In this document: one piece after another, positions 28,201 to 39,900 of the stretch
Layout of the letters: each line of letters starts with the position of its first letter
How positions within the stretch are numbered: position 1 is the first letter of the stretch
Source of the DNA: Phalacrocorax aristotelis
Taxonomy: Eukaryota; Chordata; Aves; Suliformes; Phalacrocoracidae
Direction of reading: 5' to 3'
Length of the DNA stretch: 64,000 nucleotides
Assembly: GCF_949628215.1 (NCBI RefSeq)
Contig: NC_134276.1
Coordinates: forward strand, 9,575,690 to 9,639,689
Notes under the pieces: model-generated
What the model was told of the DNA's origin: nothing
Databases searched by the model: none
The model's input: the letters and a program-made list of their open reading frames with translations, nothing else
Made by a program: the position numbers and the translations under genes

Positions 28201-31200
28201 AAAGCAAGAGAGCACTGATGGGCAGAAACTTTGCCAATGACCTCCCAGCACAGCCACCAACACCACTAATGCTGGCAGTTGTTTCAGCAGCATGCCTGGT
28301 TAGAATGGGAAATGAGTGTCTGGGATCTGAATGAAACATTTCTAGGATGCCTATTATCATGACCCAAAATGCAAAAAATATTTTGGTTCCAGATGTAACT
28401 TCTTTCCTGTATTGCTGTGACCTCATTGCAATTGTTAATTAAGGCAGCTAGTGCTGGGTTTTGCTTCTCATCTGAAAAATGTTACTTCGAGCATCTCTGA
28501 GCACATCTCTGCTACACTGAAACATCCTATTTACAGGATGAAGAGTGGACAATGACGCCTCTTGGACTGTGAGTTCTGCTTCCTGCTGCACAAAGCTTGA
28601 AGATGCTTTCGACATTGCTTAGTCAACAAGGTTTTTTTTCATTTTTTTCATTGATAATTTGTGAAAGGTATGAAACGGAAGCTGGGAAAATACAAATCAT
28701 CAGCTTACCCAACCCTGAAATGAGAAGCACAAGCAGTGCACCAGAAAAGAAAAAAAAACCCCAAAACAAAGCAAAAGAAAGATGTAACTCCCCAGCTGTA
28801 TCTCGAGAGTCAAGGGCTGGTTTGAATTCTATTCCCTGCAAAAAGCATACAATTGGAGGAATTTCAGGTGTTTGGCATATCTGATAAATAATTACAGTGG
28901 TATTTATGCGCATGGGACTTACCATCAGAAAAATTACTCTTGTGAATTATTAAGCAGTTTCTAATTTGTTGCATTTAATAAAATCAGAAATGCAAATATG
29001 ATGCAAGAAATGCAAAAAACCCAGATGTTGTGATGCCTGCTTTGTGAAAGCCCATAAAACATTCTATTCCATAATTGATTTTGTCAGATATATGTGAATG
29101 ATGCTCACAGGTGATGCAGGATGTAGTATCTTCTCTTAATCAGAAATAACCTTACAAAGCATCAGACAGAGTACCTATTACAGCTATTTTTATGTCGCTT
29201 TTCAACTTGAAAAATCCCAAGCCATTTGTACGACTAAAATACAATGATAGTTAGGCCCTGATGTGAAAAATATCTACACCAGGGTTGGAATGCAAGAATA
29301 ATATTGCATGAGGGGTTTGAGAACACGAGCTGAACAATACTGCCCAGCGTGAAATTGCACAGCATTTTTTTGACTGAACGGATGTAAGTGGGATTTGGTC
29401 AGTGTCACGGGACCTCTTCGCCCCGTGAGATGATGAGATATTTTCATTACTCACAAACGGTCAGACCCCTGCTTCTGTCTTTTTCCGTCTGCATTTCATC
29501 CCAGTGACTTCTAGCACTGGCCTGATACTTACTGAGACAGGAGAATAGCACCTACTTTCCTTCCTGCAACATCTATATTCTTTCTGGGAGGTTCCCAGGC
29601 TATTCAGTGGCAACTCTACTTAGGCCGTGAAACTTGACAAGGACCACTGGCCAGGACACTGTGGCTGGAGACAACAAAACACAGCCATCAAATGCAATTG
29701 CACTCTCTGTTAAGCAGCAGGCGTTCTTAACTGTTTGAGTAGGTCTTGCAGCTGACAGTCTTGCTGTGGAACTATTAGACTGACACAGTTTCCAGTCTTT
29801 TTGACTGTTAGGGCATCCTCTTTAACAGGAACCTTTTTCTCCTCTCTACTTGACTCAGATCGATTACAGTCTGGAATGCAAACAGATTCTTCACTGTGAA
29901 GATATAAAATATAAAAGAGAAGTTTTTCAAGTGTATATATATGGCCAGGCAAAACAGAGCTGAATACCGTACAACAAAATACAGTTGTTTGACATTTACA
30001 TGTATTTTACTTCTCTTCAAAATTCCCTTATATAGTGACTCCAGAATGCTTTTAAATGAAGAATAAATATCACTGAAGGCAATGCAATGTAGGAAAAAAA
30101 AAAATTCAGACAGCACGCAGACAAGAAACAGAATCCCAGCTGACAAAAAATAACAGGCATGTATACATTTTGTACAACACTCAGCAGTGAATGTTCCTGA
30201 CGTTACTTAAACAGCAGGGGTCCCCCAGGTGTGTGCTATGTGGCGTTATAGTTGATAGCCTTATATACACGAGTGAATGTTCTTGTACCCAAGGGGAACA
30301 TAACACTGCGCAAGTGTTTCACTGAACACCCTCCTGCAATGATAAAATTCACCTGCGATGTAACACTTGGGAAAAGTAAAGGCATAATCTGGTAATGCTG
30401 TTCTCTAAAACTGCATTTATAAATGCCTTACAGGGTTTGATAAGGAATAAGTAGATCTTTTAATACATAGTAAACAAAATGCTTCTATCTTGTAGTAGAA
30501 TGTAACACAATGATACAATGCTTATTAAGAGTATTGTTTTATGAAAGATTTATAAACACCTGTGACACACATGGCTTATTCATTTATTAATGGAGATGTC
30601 TGGAGAAATGGATTTTCTGTCCTATGGGAGAATTCAGCATTTGAAAATCTGACTGGACTCAAAAGGAGATGAATAGCTGAAATCTCCAAGTATTTCACAG
30701 AATTAAATAGTTTGAAATATTTTAATAAAACCATCAAATGGACATACTGAAAGAGTTCATCCCAGTAACACTGAAAAAAATGCAATATTTGATGTTAATC
30801 AAAATTGTAACGTTGATGTATAATGTTATGCAATATATAATGGCCAAACCAAAAGTGAAAATAAATATCTAAATTAAATGAAATGGAGAAAGTTATGGAA
30901 AAGATGTTCTCAACTCTGTTTAAAATTAGTTTGAAACCTTGCATTAAAACCACTGTAAAACTCAGCACTTTCCCACAAGATATTTTGATTGAGAAGAACC
31001 AACATTTTCATATTGAAAACTTCTTCATCAATCAGTTTTTCTCTGCTCATTTTGAAAGCTCTTTTGATTAGACCTAATGTAACCTCTGATATCTAGTGGG
31101 GCCACCATTCCAGAGGAGTTCTGGAGCTGCTTCTCCAAGTTTGAATGCTGTCTCTTTTTATCTGCTCTACTGCATTAATGGGTCAGGTCTAGTGTAAGCA

Positions 31201-31458
31201 CCATATTACAACAACATCACACAGGACACGTGGTTCAGATCACTCAAATGAACATGGTGCAGGGTTTTTTTGGCAGTCAGATGGAACATAGAAATCAGCA
31301 GTGGCCATGTGTTTTCTTTTTTCTTTGTATTTTCTAAACATACTATATGGGATGCACAGGAATTACAGACAGAGGATCCGGCCTGGCATTGTCCCAGGGC
31401 TGCTCCTCTTGTTCACAGACATATCACACTGCCCTAAGGCCACTTGCTGTTTGCTTAC
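22232..31458 (-). other. GRM5: GRM5 intron between cassette exon 5b and terminal exon
   Basis: This is a 9,227-nt intron in the 5b transcript. The donor is AG|GTAAGC (GT at 31458-31457) and the acceptor is TTTACAG|C. I found no further exon with family similarity in it. The sequence is mostly AT-rich. A more GC-rich stretch occurs at about 23.9-25.0 kb but contains no recognised gene or repeat family. In the 5a transcript the whole span 22232-45952 is removed as one intron of 23,721 nt. Confidence 0.9.
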
Positions 31459-31554
31459 CTGGTCATTGTAGCTCTCCCACCATTCCCCATACTCCCTTTT
31501 GGGGTGAAACACTCTATTTCCGACTTGTGCGGGGCCAGTCTCCTGCCTTTGTAC
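31459..31554 (-). CDS. GRM5: GRM5 alternative cassette exon (mGluR5b insert)
   Basis: This 96-nt exon adds 32 residues to the proximal C-terminal tail and distinguishes mGluR5b from mGluR5a. It begins with G (completing Arg, AG|G), then 31 codons starting YKGRRLAPHKSEIECFTPKG and ending GRATMT, then AG, which is completed by the C of the terminal exon. The acceptor has a good pyrimidine tract and ends TTATTAG (AG at 31556-31555); the donor is AG|GTAAGC. Its length is a multiple of three, so skipping preserves frame, giving LSSNGK instead of the insert. The match to the known insert is nearly complete; from memory of the mammalian sequence I see Asp to Gly, Gln to Pro and Ser to Thr changes. 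It has no start codon of its own and no ORF call reveals it; the open frames on the plus strand here are its antisense. In rodents the 5b form rises with brain maturation; whether this species does the same is inference. Confidence 0.95.
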
Positions 31555-31638
31555 CTAATAAATCACGACAACAACAGGAGCAAACAAAAAGAAGTGATTG
31601 TGTGCTCAGCTTTCTGTGACAGCTGCTGTGCAAAGGGC

Positions 31639-31644
31639 CATGCA
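31639..31644 (-). promoter_or_regulatory. UGCAUG (RBFOX-type) element upstream of cassette exon
   Basis: The minus strand reads TGCATG at 31644-31639, 85 nt upstream of the first base of the 5b exon. UGCAUG is the binding hexamer of RBFOX splicing factors in neurons and muscle; sites upstream of a cassette exon usually favour skipping. No second copy was seen in the 450 nt on the downstream side. A single hexamer within a few hundred bases has a few percent chance of occurring at random, so the role is inferred. Confidence 0.35.
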
Positions 31645-34600
31645 CATGAATGCTACTGTGGCAGTGGTGACGTACAGTGCAAAGCAGCCGTGGGAGCAGC
31701 GGAACAGCTGCATAAAACCCCAGACCTGTGCTAAAGCAAGCAGGGCTATGCAGGAGAGGTGCTCACCATTTAATTTTTTGTATGTATGGGAAGAGCTAAA
31801 AACTCTACAGAATGGATAACATGCTAACCTTTCGTCTTTAATACTTTTTGGAGTTAGACAAAAATGTTTGGCTGAACTGTTTAAGGGAAACAACACTTAA
31901 ATTAAGGATTAAGTGAGAAATAAGACGGTGGCCACGTTCTCAATCCTAACAGTATCTTTCTCTGATTCACCATCTCTGTATCACTTGACTTGTCCCTCTG
32001 CTTGTCGAAGCAAGCTCCAGTGTAGCTGATTGCTTGGATAAAATTTGGATGGGCTCATAGTTCACGTCATGAATGGGCCTTTCTCTCTCCATTAGCAATA
32101 AAAGGAGGCTAGGTGACTTGGTGAGATGTAGACATGAAGTCAAGTGAAATCAGTCCCAATCCTAGAGCCCAGTGCAGTATTATAAATGTTTTTTAATACC
32201 ATACCTTACACTTGGATGAAAATTTACTTGGATAAACAGTTTAATGCTTGAGGATCTAATTAAACCCTGGATAGGATACCAGGATAAGAGCTGGCCACCT
32301 TTTACTCTCTGAAGCACTTAATTGTGATGTGAGCATTGAAGAGGTCTTATGCTGGATCTCTTCCCAGGGGTGAATTTCACCCTGATTGTACAAATTCTTG
32401 TGCTAGGTGTTGAGATACCTAGTTAAATGCTTTAATAAAATCTGGGCAAAATGCCTGCAGGTGTCTTCTCAAAGAGTTTGTCATACCCTGTTCCCATGTG
32501 CTATAAGGTACATTGTGGGTATTTAACACACTTGTGTGGGGATGCCTGTACATTTTAACACTGCTAACGCTACAGAATGAATGACTTATTTGTTACTTGT
32601 CCATTAACCTGATCTAGATAGCAAAAAGTACCTTGAAGAGAACAACCCTGTAAAAGAGAAATAAGCTGAGTACACACAAAGTCAGGCTAAACTTTGGATG
32701 CAGTTGTAGCAGATCCTCAGAGGCAGTGCATATTGCATAAATAACTGAGGAAGAAGCTTAGTGAATCTGAGAGTGAACTGGAGACAGTAAAATGAGGTGT
32801 GCTCAGTGCAGAGAAGTCCTTTCATTTACAAATTATAACCTTACTGAAAGGAGGAACAACAGGAGCTTTGCAGACTGGCTACCAAGGTTTTAAGGCAATC
32901 CAGAGTGTGGTATATGCAGTGCTCCCAGATGGGCATGAAGCTCGCACAGGACACATACATATTAAATGGAGTTGATTCCTAGAGCAGAGAAAAAAAGTGG
33001 AGGGACTTAGAGAGTAGATAAATTCACTGAAAAATACAAAGGAAGTCAAGCTGGATCATACAAATTCAGTTAGGGTAGCCAGAGAGAAAGAGCAAAGTGA
33101 AAAGACTGTGTAGAAACTTGACAGGAAAGAAAAGGAAATAAAATTGGGGTGAAGGTGTTAAACGTCAAAGAAAGCAGAGTTTAGAAAGAGCAGGAAAGAA
33201 ACACAGTTATATTTAAACCTGATAACCAAAAGAGGTACTCTGTGTCCAACAAGACAGAAAGAGAAAAAGTCAAGACTAAGAGAAGGAACTTGGAGACTCT
33301 AAATGCTCAAAGTTGAATACTAAAAAGTAGCCAACAGAAGGAAATAAGAAGTAAGTGTCTTCGGTAACTCCGTCCTGAAGAACTCCCGGTTAGGATGATA
33401 GACACAGATAAAGAAAATCCCCAAATTCCCCATTCCCCAGTCATTAGCATAAATTTCACTGCCGTGAAAGTCAGCGGAGAGGATCTCAGAGAGACTGATA
33501 TGGATCTCTCAAGTTTTTCCATCCATTGAAGAGCAAATTACACCATTAGAAATAGTACATGGTCAGAGAATGCCTCAAAACCTTGAACTATAATATCTCT
33601 TCCACTACCATTCATGCAGTGCTAAATATCCATGTAATTATGAAAACAGTGACCAAACTCTAGTGTGGAAAGTGCGTTTAACAACTGCACGGAAGCTGCA
33701 AGTTCTTTGGGTGACTGTTCTGGAAAAAGACACCAGAGGTTCTCAGTAAAAAGGATTTTCACCTTTCAGAGCAGATAAAGGACAAGATTTTGCCTCAGAA
33801 TGCCTTGCATTAGAACCCTTTCTGGTTGTTAAAGGATTGCTTTAAAAGATTTAGTCTGAGGAGAGAAAAATCCCTCAAGCATGTCTTTGCAGTTTTCATA
33901 ACAAATGCTAATGTGAAAATTAATTTGGTATTTCAGCTGATGTATGGAGGAGGCATAAAACACTACAGCATGAGCAGTATTTACAAGAATAGATTTCTTT
34001 TCTCAGGGTCAATTCCAGGACTATATATTGGTTAGAAAAGAGAGAGAAGACTTTGCTTCTGTGCAGAAAGGCATCTACTAAATTCTGCTGAAGGATTTAA
34101 AAGATTTTGGGTATTTTTTAGTGTTCTTTGAGGTTCTGAGTGTGGCCTTGTGGGCTGTGTAATTTTTTTGCACACAGGTGAGTTTTCTTAAGAACAAATG
34201 CTTAATGATACATACTAATAAGTTTTATAATTGTTGATCAGTTGCAGGAAATTTGGGAATTAATTCACAGTAATTCAGTCACTGCAGTGCTTGTCCATTT
34301 GCCAAACACTTTGCCACATCACTTTATCTTACACAGCAGTGCTCTGCACTCTCCAGAGGGGATCATTAGAAAGAAACATACTCCTGGGCTGAGAGAACCA
34401 CATCTGTACTGCCTTGGGTACATGTTATAGATGTCAGGAAACACAGCATGACTGCTCAGGTTTGAAGAACTGTTAGACCTTATCCTTGCTGCCTTCACCT
34501 TCTAACAAAACTCCCCTTGTAGACCAAAATTAATGGCTGCTATGGGAAATAAAGGGGGAATATGGGAGTCATCATCCTGAATGAGACCAATAGTCATCCA

Positions 34601-35815
34601 CTACAATTGTGCAGAAACCATTTTTTGATCTCTTAATGTGTAGACCCCTACCTTTTTTTTTACCCCCCAGTGTGGGTGTGAGATCCTGACTGACAAAAAG
34701 AGATAGTCTTTAGATATGGACTTTGTTAGACTATGCCTACATTTCAGAACCAGACACCAGTATCCTGGTGGTCCTGACTTCATGTTAGTGTGAGACCCAG
34801 GTGTGCTCATGGCTCCTCCTGCTCCTGCTCTCTCCTGGTTTCCATGCAGAGCATCTTGGATGCTTTGACCAGTAGTCCATTCTGTATGGTAGTATATCCC
34901 CTATCTGGCAGATGTTGGCAGGCCAGGCCTAGAAGATATGCCATAGCCCACATTTCTGTATAATTTGGTCAAAAATTTAGTCAAATCCTTGAAAAATAGT
35001 CTGTGGGTGGAGTGTGGGTAGTGGTACACAGATTACACCAGTTCAGGCTCTCCAAAACACAAGTGTTTGTAGTAACAAAAAGTAGTTGTTTTTTATAATC
35101 TGTCCTCTGGAAGTAAAAAAATAATCCCAGCAATTAGAAACTGGCTTTTACTTTTAGACATAAGATTTTTTTCTCTCTCCCTTTTCAGGAAAAAGTAAAA
35201 AGTTTAACTAACTGAAAGACGTATCAGGATATCTTTGGGTTTTTTAATGCAATGCAAAGCAAAGGTAATTTGCTGCGTAGGAGATGGAGAGCTGTCATCA
35301 ATCCATAATTCAAATGCAATCTCATGCTGCCATGAAGAAATGTTATTAATTATTGAGCACTAAATGTGTGCTTGGCATTGTTAAGACCCAGAGGAAGAGT
35401 AGCTCTAATCAACATGCTTTTTCTACCTCAAGGTGGGAGTGATGGCCTGATGAAACCATATACCTTGGAAGGGTGGAAAAAGTGATGTTGCCACAGGAAC
35501 ACTTGAGAGCAGAGATGTTGGAGAGCCAAATCTCATTGTAGTGTAATGGCTAATCATACACTGTGGACTTAAGTTCAGCATTTCAGTGACTGATTCCTAA
35601 GGGCCTTGCTGATTAACAAGATTCCAATTTTTGGTCTGAGATACTGAAAATTATATTAGGTGTCTAAAGCTCTTTCTGAATCAAGCTTTTCCCTGCAAGT
35701 TAAAAATAATCAAAGCAGGTAATATCTACCAATTCAGCCCCAGACCACTCATTTTGGCTATTTTGGAATGAACCCGAAGCAAGACTTTTTTAAAGCCCTG
35801 AAAAGTGAGATTAAT

Positions 35816-35992
35816 GGAGGAGAGGAGAGGAGAGGAGAGGAGAGGAGAGGAGAGGAGAGGAGAGGAGAGGAGAGGAGAGGAGAGGAGAGGAGAGGAGAGG
35901 AGAGGAGAGGAGAGGAGAGGGGAGGGGAGGGGAGGGGAGGGGAGGGGAGGGGAGGGGAGGGGAGGGGAGGGGAGGGGAGGGGAGGGGAGGGG
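35816..35992. repeat. Compound pentanucleotide array (AGAGG)20-(GGAGG)14
   Basis: On the plus strand one GGAGG (35816-35820) is followed by 20 uninterrupted AGAGG units (35821-35920), then 14 uninterrupted GGAGG units (35921-35990) and a final GG. The two blocks differ by one transition per unit and meet at a sharp boundary. The strand is pure purine throughout. The right block has runs of four G separated by single A, a strong G-quadruplex pattern; the whole is a candidate for triplex DNA. The GRM5 pre-mRNA carries the C/U-rich complement. Long open frames on both strands across it (Pro/Leu/Ser or Gly/Glu/Arg repeats) are artefacts of the repeat. The absence of interruptions suggests a recent, probably length-variable array. 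Confidence 0.97.
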
Positions 35993-38900
35993 CAATTCAG
36001 AAAGCTTTATGGTATATTGACGAAATATTGTCTCTGTTTTCCATCACTTTTGTGGGGCCTTTTCAATGTGCTTATACCTGGAACTTGAACAGGTTGCTGA
36101 ATGTTACAAAGCCATCCACCTTCCCAGACCCAGTTAAATATTTTAATTGTAAGATCTTATGTACAAGTAGTATTTTTCATCTGTAGTATTACTTGGTCTT
36201 GGTATTAAGAAATGATGAAGATCTTGCATTTCATAGCAGCAGAGTTAAGGCTGACCTTTAGACTAGGTAAGAAAATATGTGTATGAAGATTTATACATAA
36301 ATGGTAAAGACCGAAATATGAAAAATATTTAGCGTTGTTACTGTAGGAGTCGCTTAGAACTACAAACATAGTATGTTCTTGAAAATCAATTCTGTGAGAC
36401 TGGTCATGCTATCTTGACATTGTACCACATTGCACTGAGTGCTTTTAAAGGGGTCTCAGCTTATTGTGTGACGTTTTCCCATTTATATAATGGCTAAAAT
36501 AAACTGTATATTATTAAACTGCACTTTTTGTTCCTTTTTTGAAAAAATCAGCATATAAACATTGTTTGCTTAGTAGCACAGTTTCAGCAAACAAAATTAC
36601 TTTGAAGCCAAACTCACAATATTTTTTTGAAGTGCAATATAAACTTTTTTTATAGCTTATTCTAATTGAGCAATCATATGTAATTGCAGCTGGTGAATTA
36701 AAATTACATTTTTGATGGAACGGTATATAAAACATTATACTGGCTCAAGGGAAGATTAGACCAATAGCAAAATATTACCAGTATGTTTATTTACCTTCTT
36801 CCAGAAAGGGTATTTCTGAAATGTTGGACAAACCATTGTATAAGATTTTTGTACAGTAGGGTCTTATTTACACAAGACTTCTTGTTCTACCCATTCTATT
36901 CACTATGCTGAATTTCTGTCCTCTTTTCTTCAGGTATATATAACTAGAGATGCCATAGGAAGATCTTATTACTTTATTCATTATTTCCTTCATTATGTTG
37001 AAAAGGGAAGCCACACCTTTTTTGCTCTGAAGCATTTTGAATGTTAAAAACTTATCGAGATTTGTGAAATGGATGGATGGGGGCCTGCTTTGCAATGCGT
37101 TACCTTGGCATTGAGTTTAACATGACATTTTTCAACTTTGCCAACTTACAAGTTTCTCTTTTCCAATGGTTTTCATTATTTGGATCTGTATGTACAGCTA
37201 AGCTGTATATTTAATATATTAACTCTATTTTGTTGCATCTTTAGTGCTTGTTTATTAGATTTTTAACCTTTCTTTTTCTGCTACCTCATTATTGGATAGT
37301 GGACTATAAAATGGTGGTTTGTTGGGGTTTTTTTGCAATGTATAATTGAGTTATAAGTCATCAGCTGGCAGCAAACTGAATTATCGCTGCAATATATGAT
37401 GCTATAATCAAAACTATAGCAAATTAAAAAGAGTTTTGTGTTTATATATTTTAGCAGACACCTGTCTTGAATTTCAGTCACAGTTATTAAAAAACATCTG
37501 TAACCAAATGCAGTTCTAAGAAGCCAGCTGCAATTCCAGCTCTTCCAGTCCAGAGCAACTATCAGTATTCAAGTGCAAATACCCTTCTTTATAATTCATA
37601 CCAGTATTTGCATGGTGGGAGACTGGCTCATGTCTCATTTGGACCTTGGAAGGAGGGTGTGTGTCCTAGACTTCTGTCTGTCAGATTAATTACATTGCCA
37701 GTTCATATCAAAGTTTGCTCTGGAAAGAGCCAGAAGTTCCTTTGGTAGACAAACCTGTGCTCAGGGCAGATGGTAGTTTGCAACAGGATGTATGTGGTGG
37801 ATGTCAGATCATCTGCATGGCTTGTCTGGGTGTTCTTCAGCATGACTGATAAGAACAATATTGATATAGTACATGGTGGTATTCAATTGTCACCCAATTT
37901 TTAGGAGACAGGCTTGAAGATGAAAGAAAAGGTAGAAGGGGTAGGAACTGCTGTTAAAAAATAGAAAACCCCTCCTCAGCTCTTTCTTCCCTGAAAAAAA
38001 AAATCCAACTGCTGGGTCCTGTCTCCACTGTTCCTTCCTTTTCTTTTTTTACTACACTGACAAGACTGCATTTTGCAATCTAGAGCATATTTGTGTAACA
38101 GTAGGTAGGGAACTCTTTGCAATGTAATTTAATTTTCACAGTTCAGCTATGATATTTAGTTCAAACTGATGGGGACGCTTCTTAATAATATAAATAATTC
38201 CAAAACTTATGCTTGAATACATGTGCTCAGTTAATGCAGACAAACAATTTATATCAATCAATCAATCAGTATTTTAATTAAATTTAAGTTGAGGGGAAAA
38301 TTCAAAACAACATTAACACTGTACACAAATTAAAAATAATTGTAATCAGGGCATTCAAGAATATAAATTCATTATACAGATGGAATGTTTTAGCAGCAAT
38401 TTATCAAAATCTTTCAGACCTAATACCTTTCACTGAGCTTCATAAAATATTCTTCAGTCATTTAACAATATTTGAAATTTAATTAATCACAGTATCATGC
38501 TTGTCCAAAAAGACACCAAGACTAAATTATTTAGGAAAAAAATGAAGGAGTCAAACCATTCAGTAATCTCTCAATCTAAATTTTGGTAGCATATTAGATC
38601 AAAATAACCCTGAATGATCCATTTGGGAATGGATTCATTAATAAATGCAGACTAATCAGTCAAAAAGATAATGACTTCCTCCGAGGAGTCAAATATTTTT
38701 TTCCTGCATGCATCAAAGTTCTTTTCTAGCTTGGCTATGAAGCAAACAAATAATATCTTGTTGTATCACTATGGCTAGATTTTGTTTTTATAAATAAGAA
38801 CAATATCCATTGAGCCAAACCTTCTACTTCATGCATATTGTTACCTGCTCGAATGACATTACGCCAGGTAAGAAGCTTAACCCTCACTTTTTTGCCATCA

Positions 38901-39399
38901 TCTCATAGAACAAAGCCATCTAAGCACTTTTGTGCAATTTGTAGTCAATGGTGCCCTTAAACAACAGCTGTAGAAATTAACTTTTTTTTGGTACATGATA
39001 ATTTCTGAGTGACATGTTTTGCCTTACAGTAATCTCTGGTCCTCTTTTGAGCAGCACTTTCACTTTTCAGCTTCCACTGCTTTTCATTGGACTGAGATGC
39101 ACAATGGCTAAAAGCCGGTCACTGTGACAGTTCAGGGATGGTGCAGATTATTTCTATCATGTAACTTTGTAAGCATTAGTTCTCCTGATTCATATTCTTC
39201 AGTAATCTCCTGGTTAGTTCTTCACATACGCAAGAGTTGATTTAAATAACTGAAAGTCACCAGTAAGTTATTTGTCTATTTTATAAAACTTCAGGATTCC
39301 AAATAATGTCCTTGTGGGGTACAAGACACCCAGGCTGGAATCTCTCGTCTGCCATTGTCTGCCATTAAAAAATATTGTTCTTTTCACCATGTTAGAAGA

Positions 39400-39900
39400 T
39401 AACTCTCTGCCTCTTCCAATCAGTGTTTATTTTATATGACAGAATGGCTCTGTCAGGCTCCAGTAGGAAAGCAACCCATGCTGGCATAACTGACAAGCTG
39501 CTGATATAACTCTGTAGAGGAGGTCATATACCGGTCCTGAGCTATGGATTGCGAGGTTACAAACTCTTCTATATTCGGTTTCATATTTCTATGAGTAAAC
39601 CAGTGCAACTACCTGCATAAACTGCAGAACCAATGATTTGTATTAAGTTTGTGACTGTTATTCTATGGGTTGAGAAAGTTGGTTTTTCCCTTATCTGCCA
39701 GGCAATGCACCCGATGGAGTGTCAGTGTACTTGTCAGTGTACAGGTTGACCAATCAGAGCACCAAGAGTGTCTGAGCCCTTTGGTTGTGAAAATTGTATG
39801 AGCTTATAACCCATGCCCTGACAAAGTCTGGTAAATAAAAGGTTTTGACAAGTTAGTTTGGAAGAGCATTGTAATGTTCTTTTATCATCCAAAATGCATC
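39400..39900 (+). mobile_element. Possible solitary LTR-like segment (boundaries unknown)
   Basis: The plus strand shows, in order and at LTR-like spacing, a duplicated 10-mer GTCAGTGTAC with 2-nt spacer (39721-39742), a CCAATCAGAGC box (39750-39760), a weak TATA-like CTTATAAC (39803-39810) and AATAAAAGG (39834-39842) followed about 10 nt later by CA and a G/T-rich stretch. This compact promoter-to-poly(A) arrangement is typical of retroviral long terminal repeats. I could not identify the TG/CA ends, a target-site duplication or any adjoining coding remnant, so coordinates are approximate and chance is possible. Confidence 0.2.

Noticed and set aside
31444..31734. Plus-strand open frames over the cassette exon
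   Set aside because: They are antisense to the 5b exon, whose minus-strand reading matches the known insert with correct splice sites. The plus frames show no family similarity.
35726..36088. Pro/Leu/Ser-rich and Gly/Glu/Arg-rich repeat proteins on both strands
   Set aside because: A stop-free pentanucleotide array is open in many frames; there is no splice, promoter or codon evidence for a protein.
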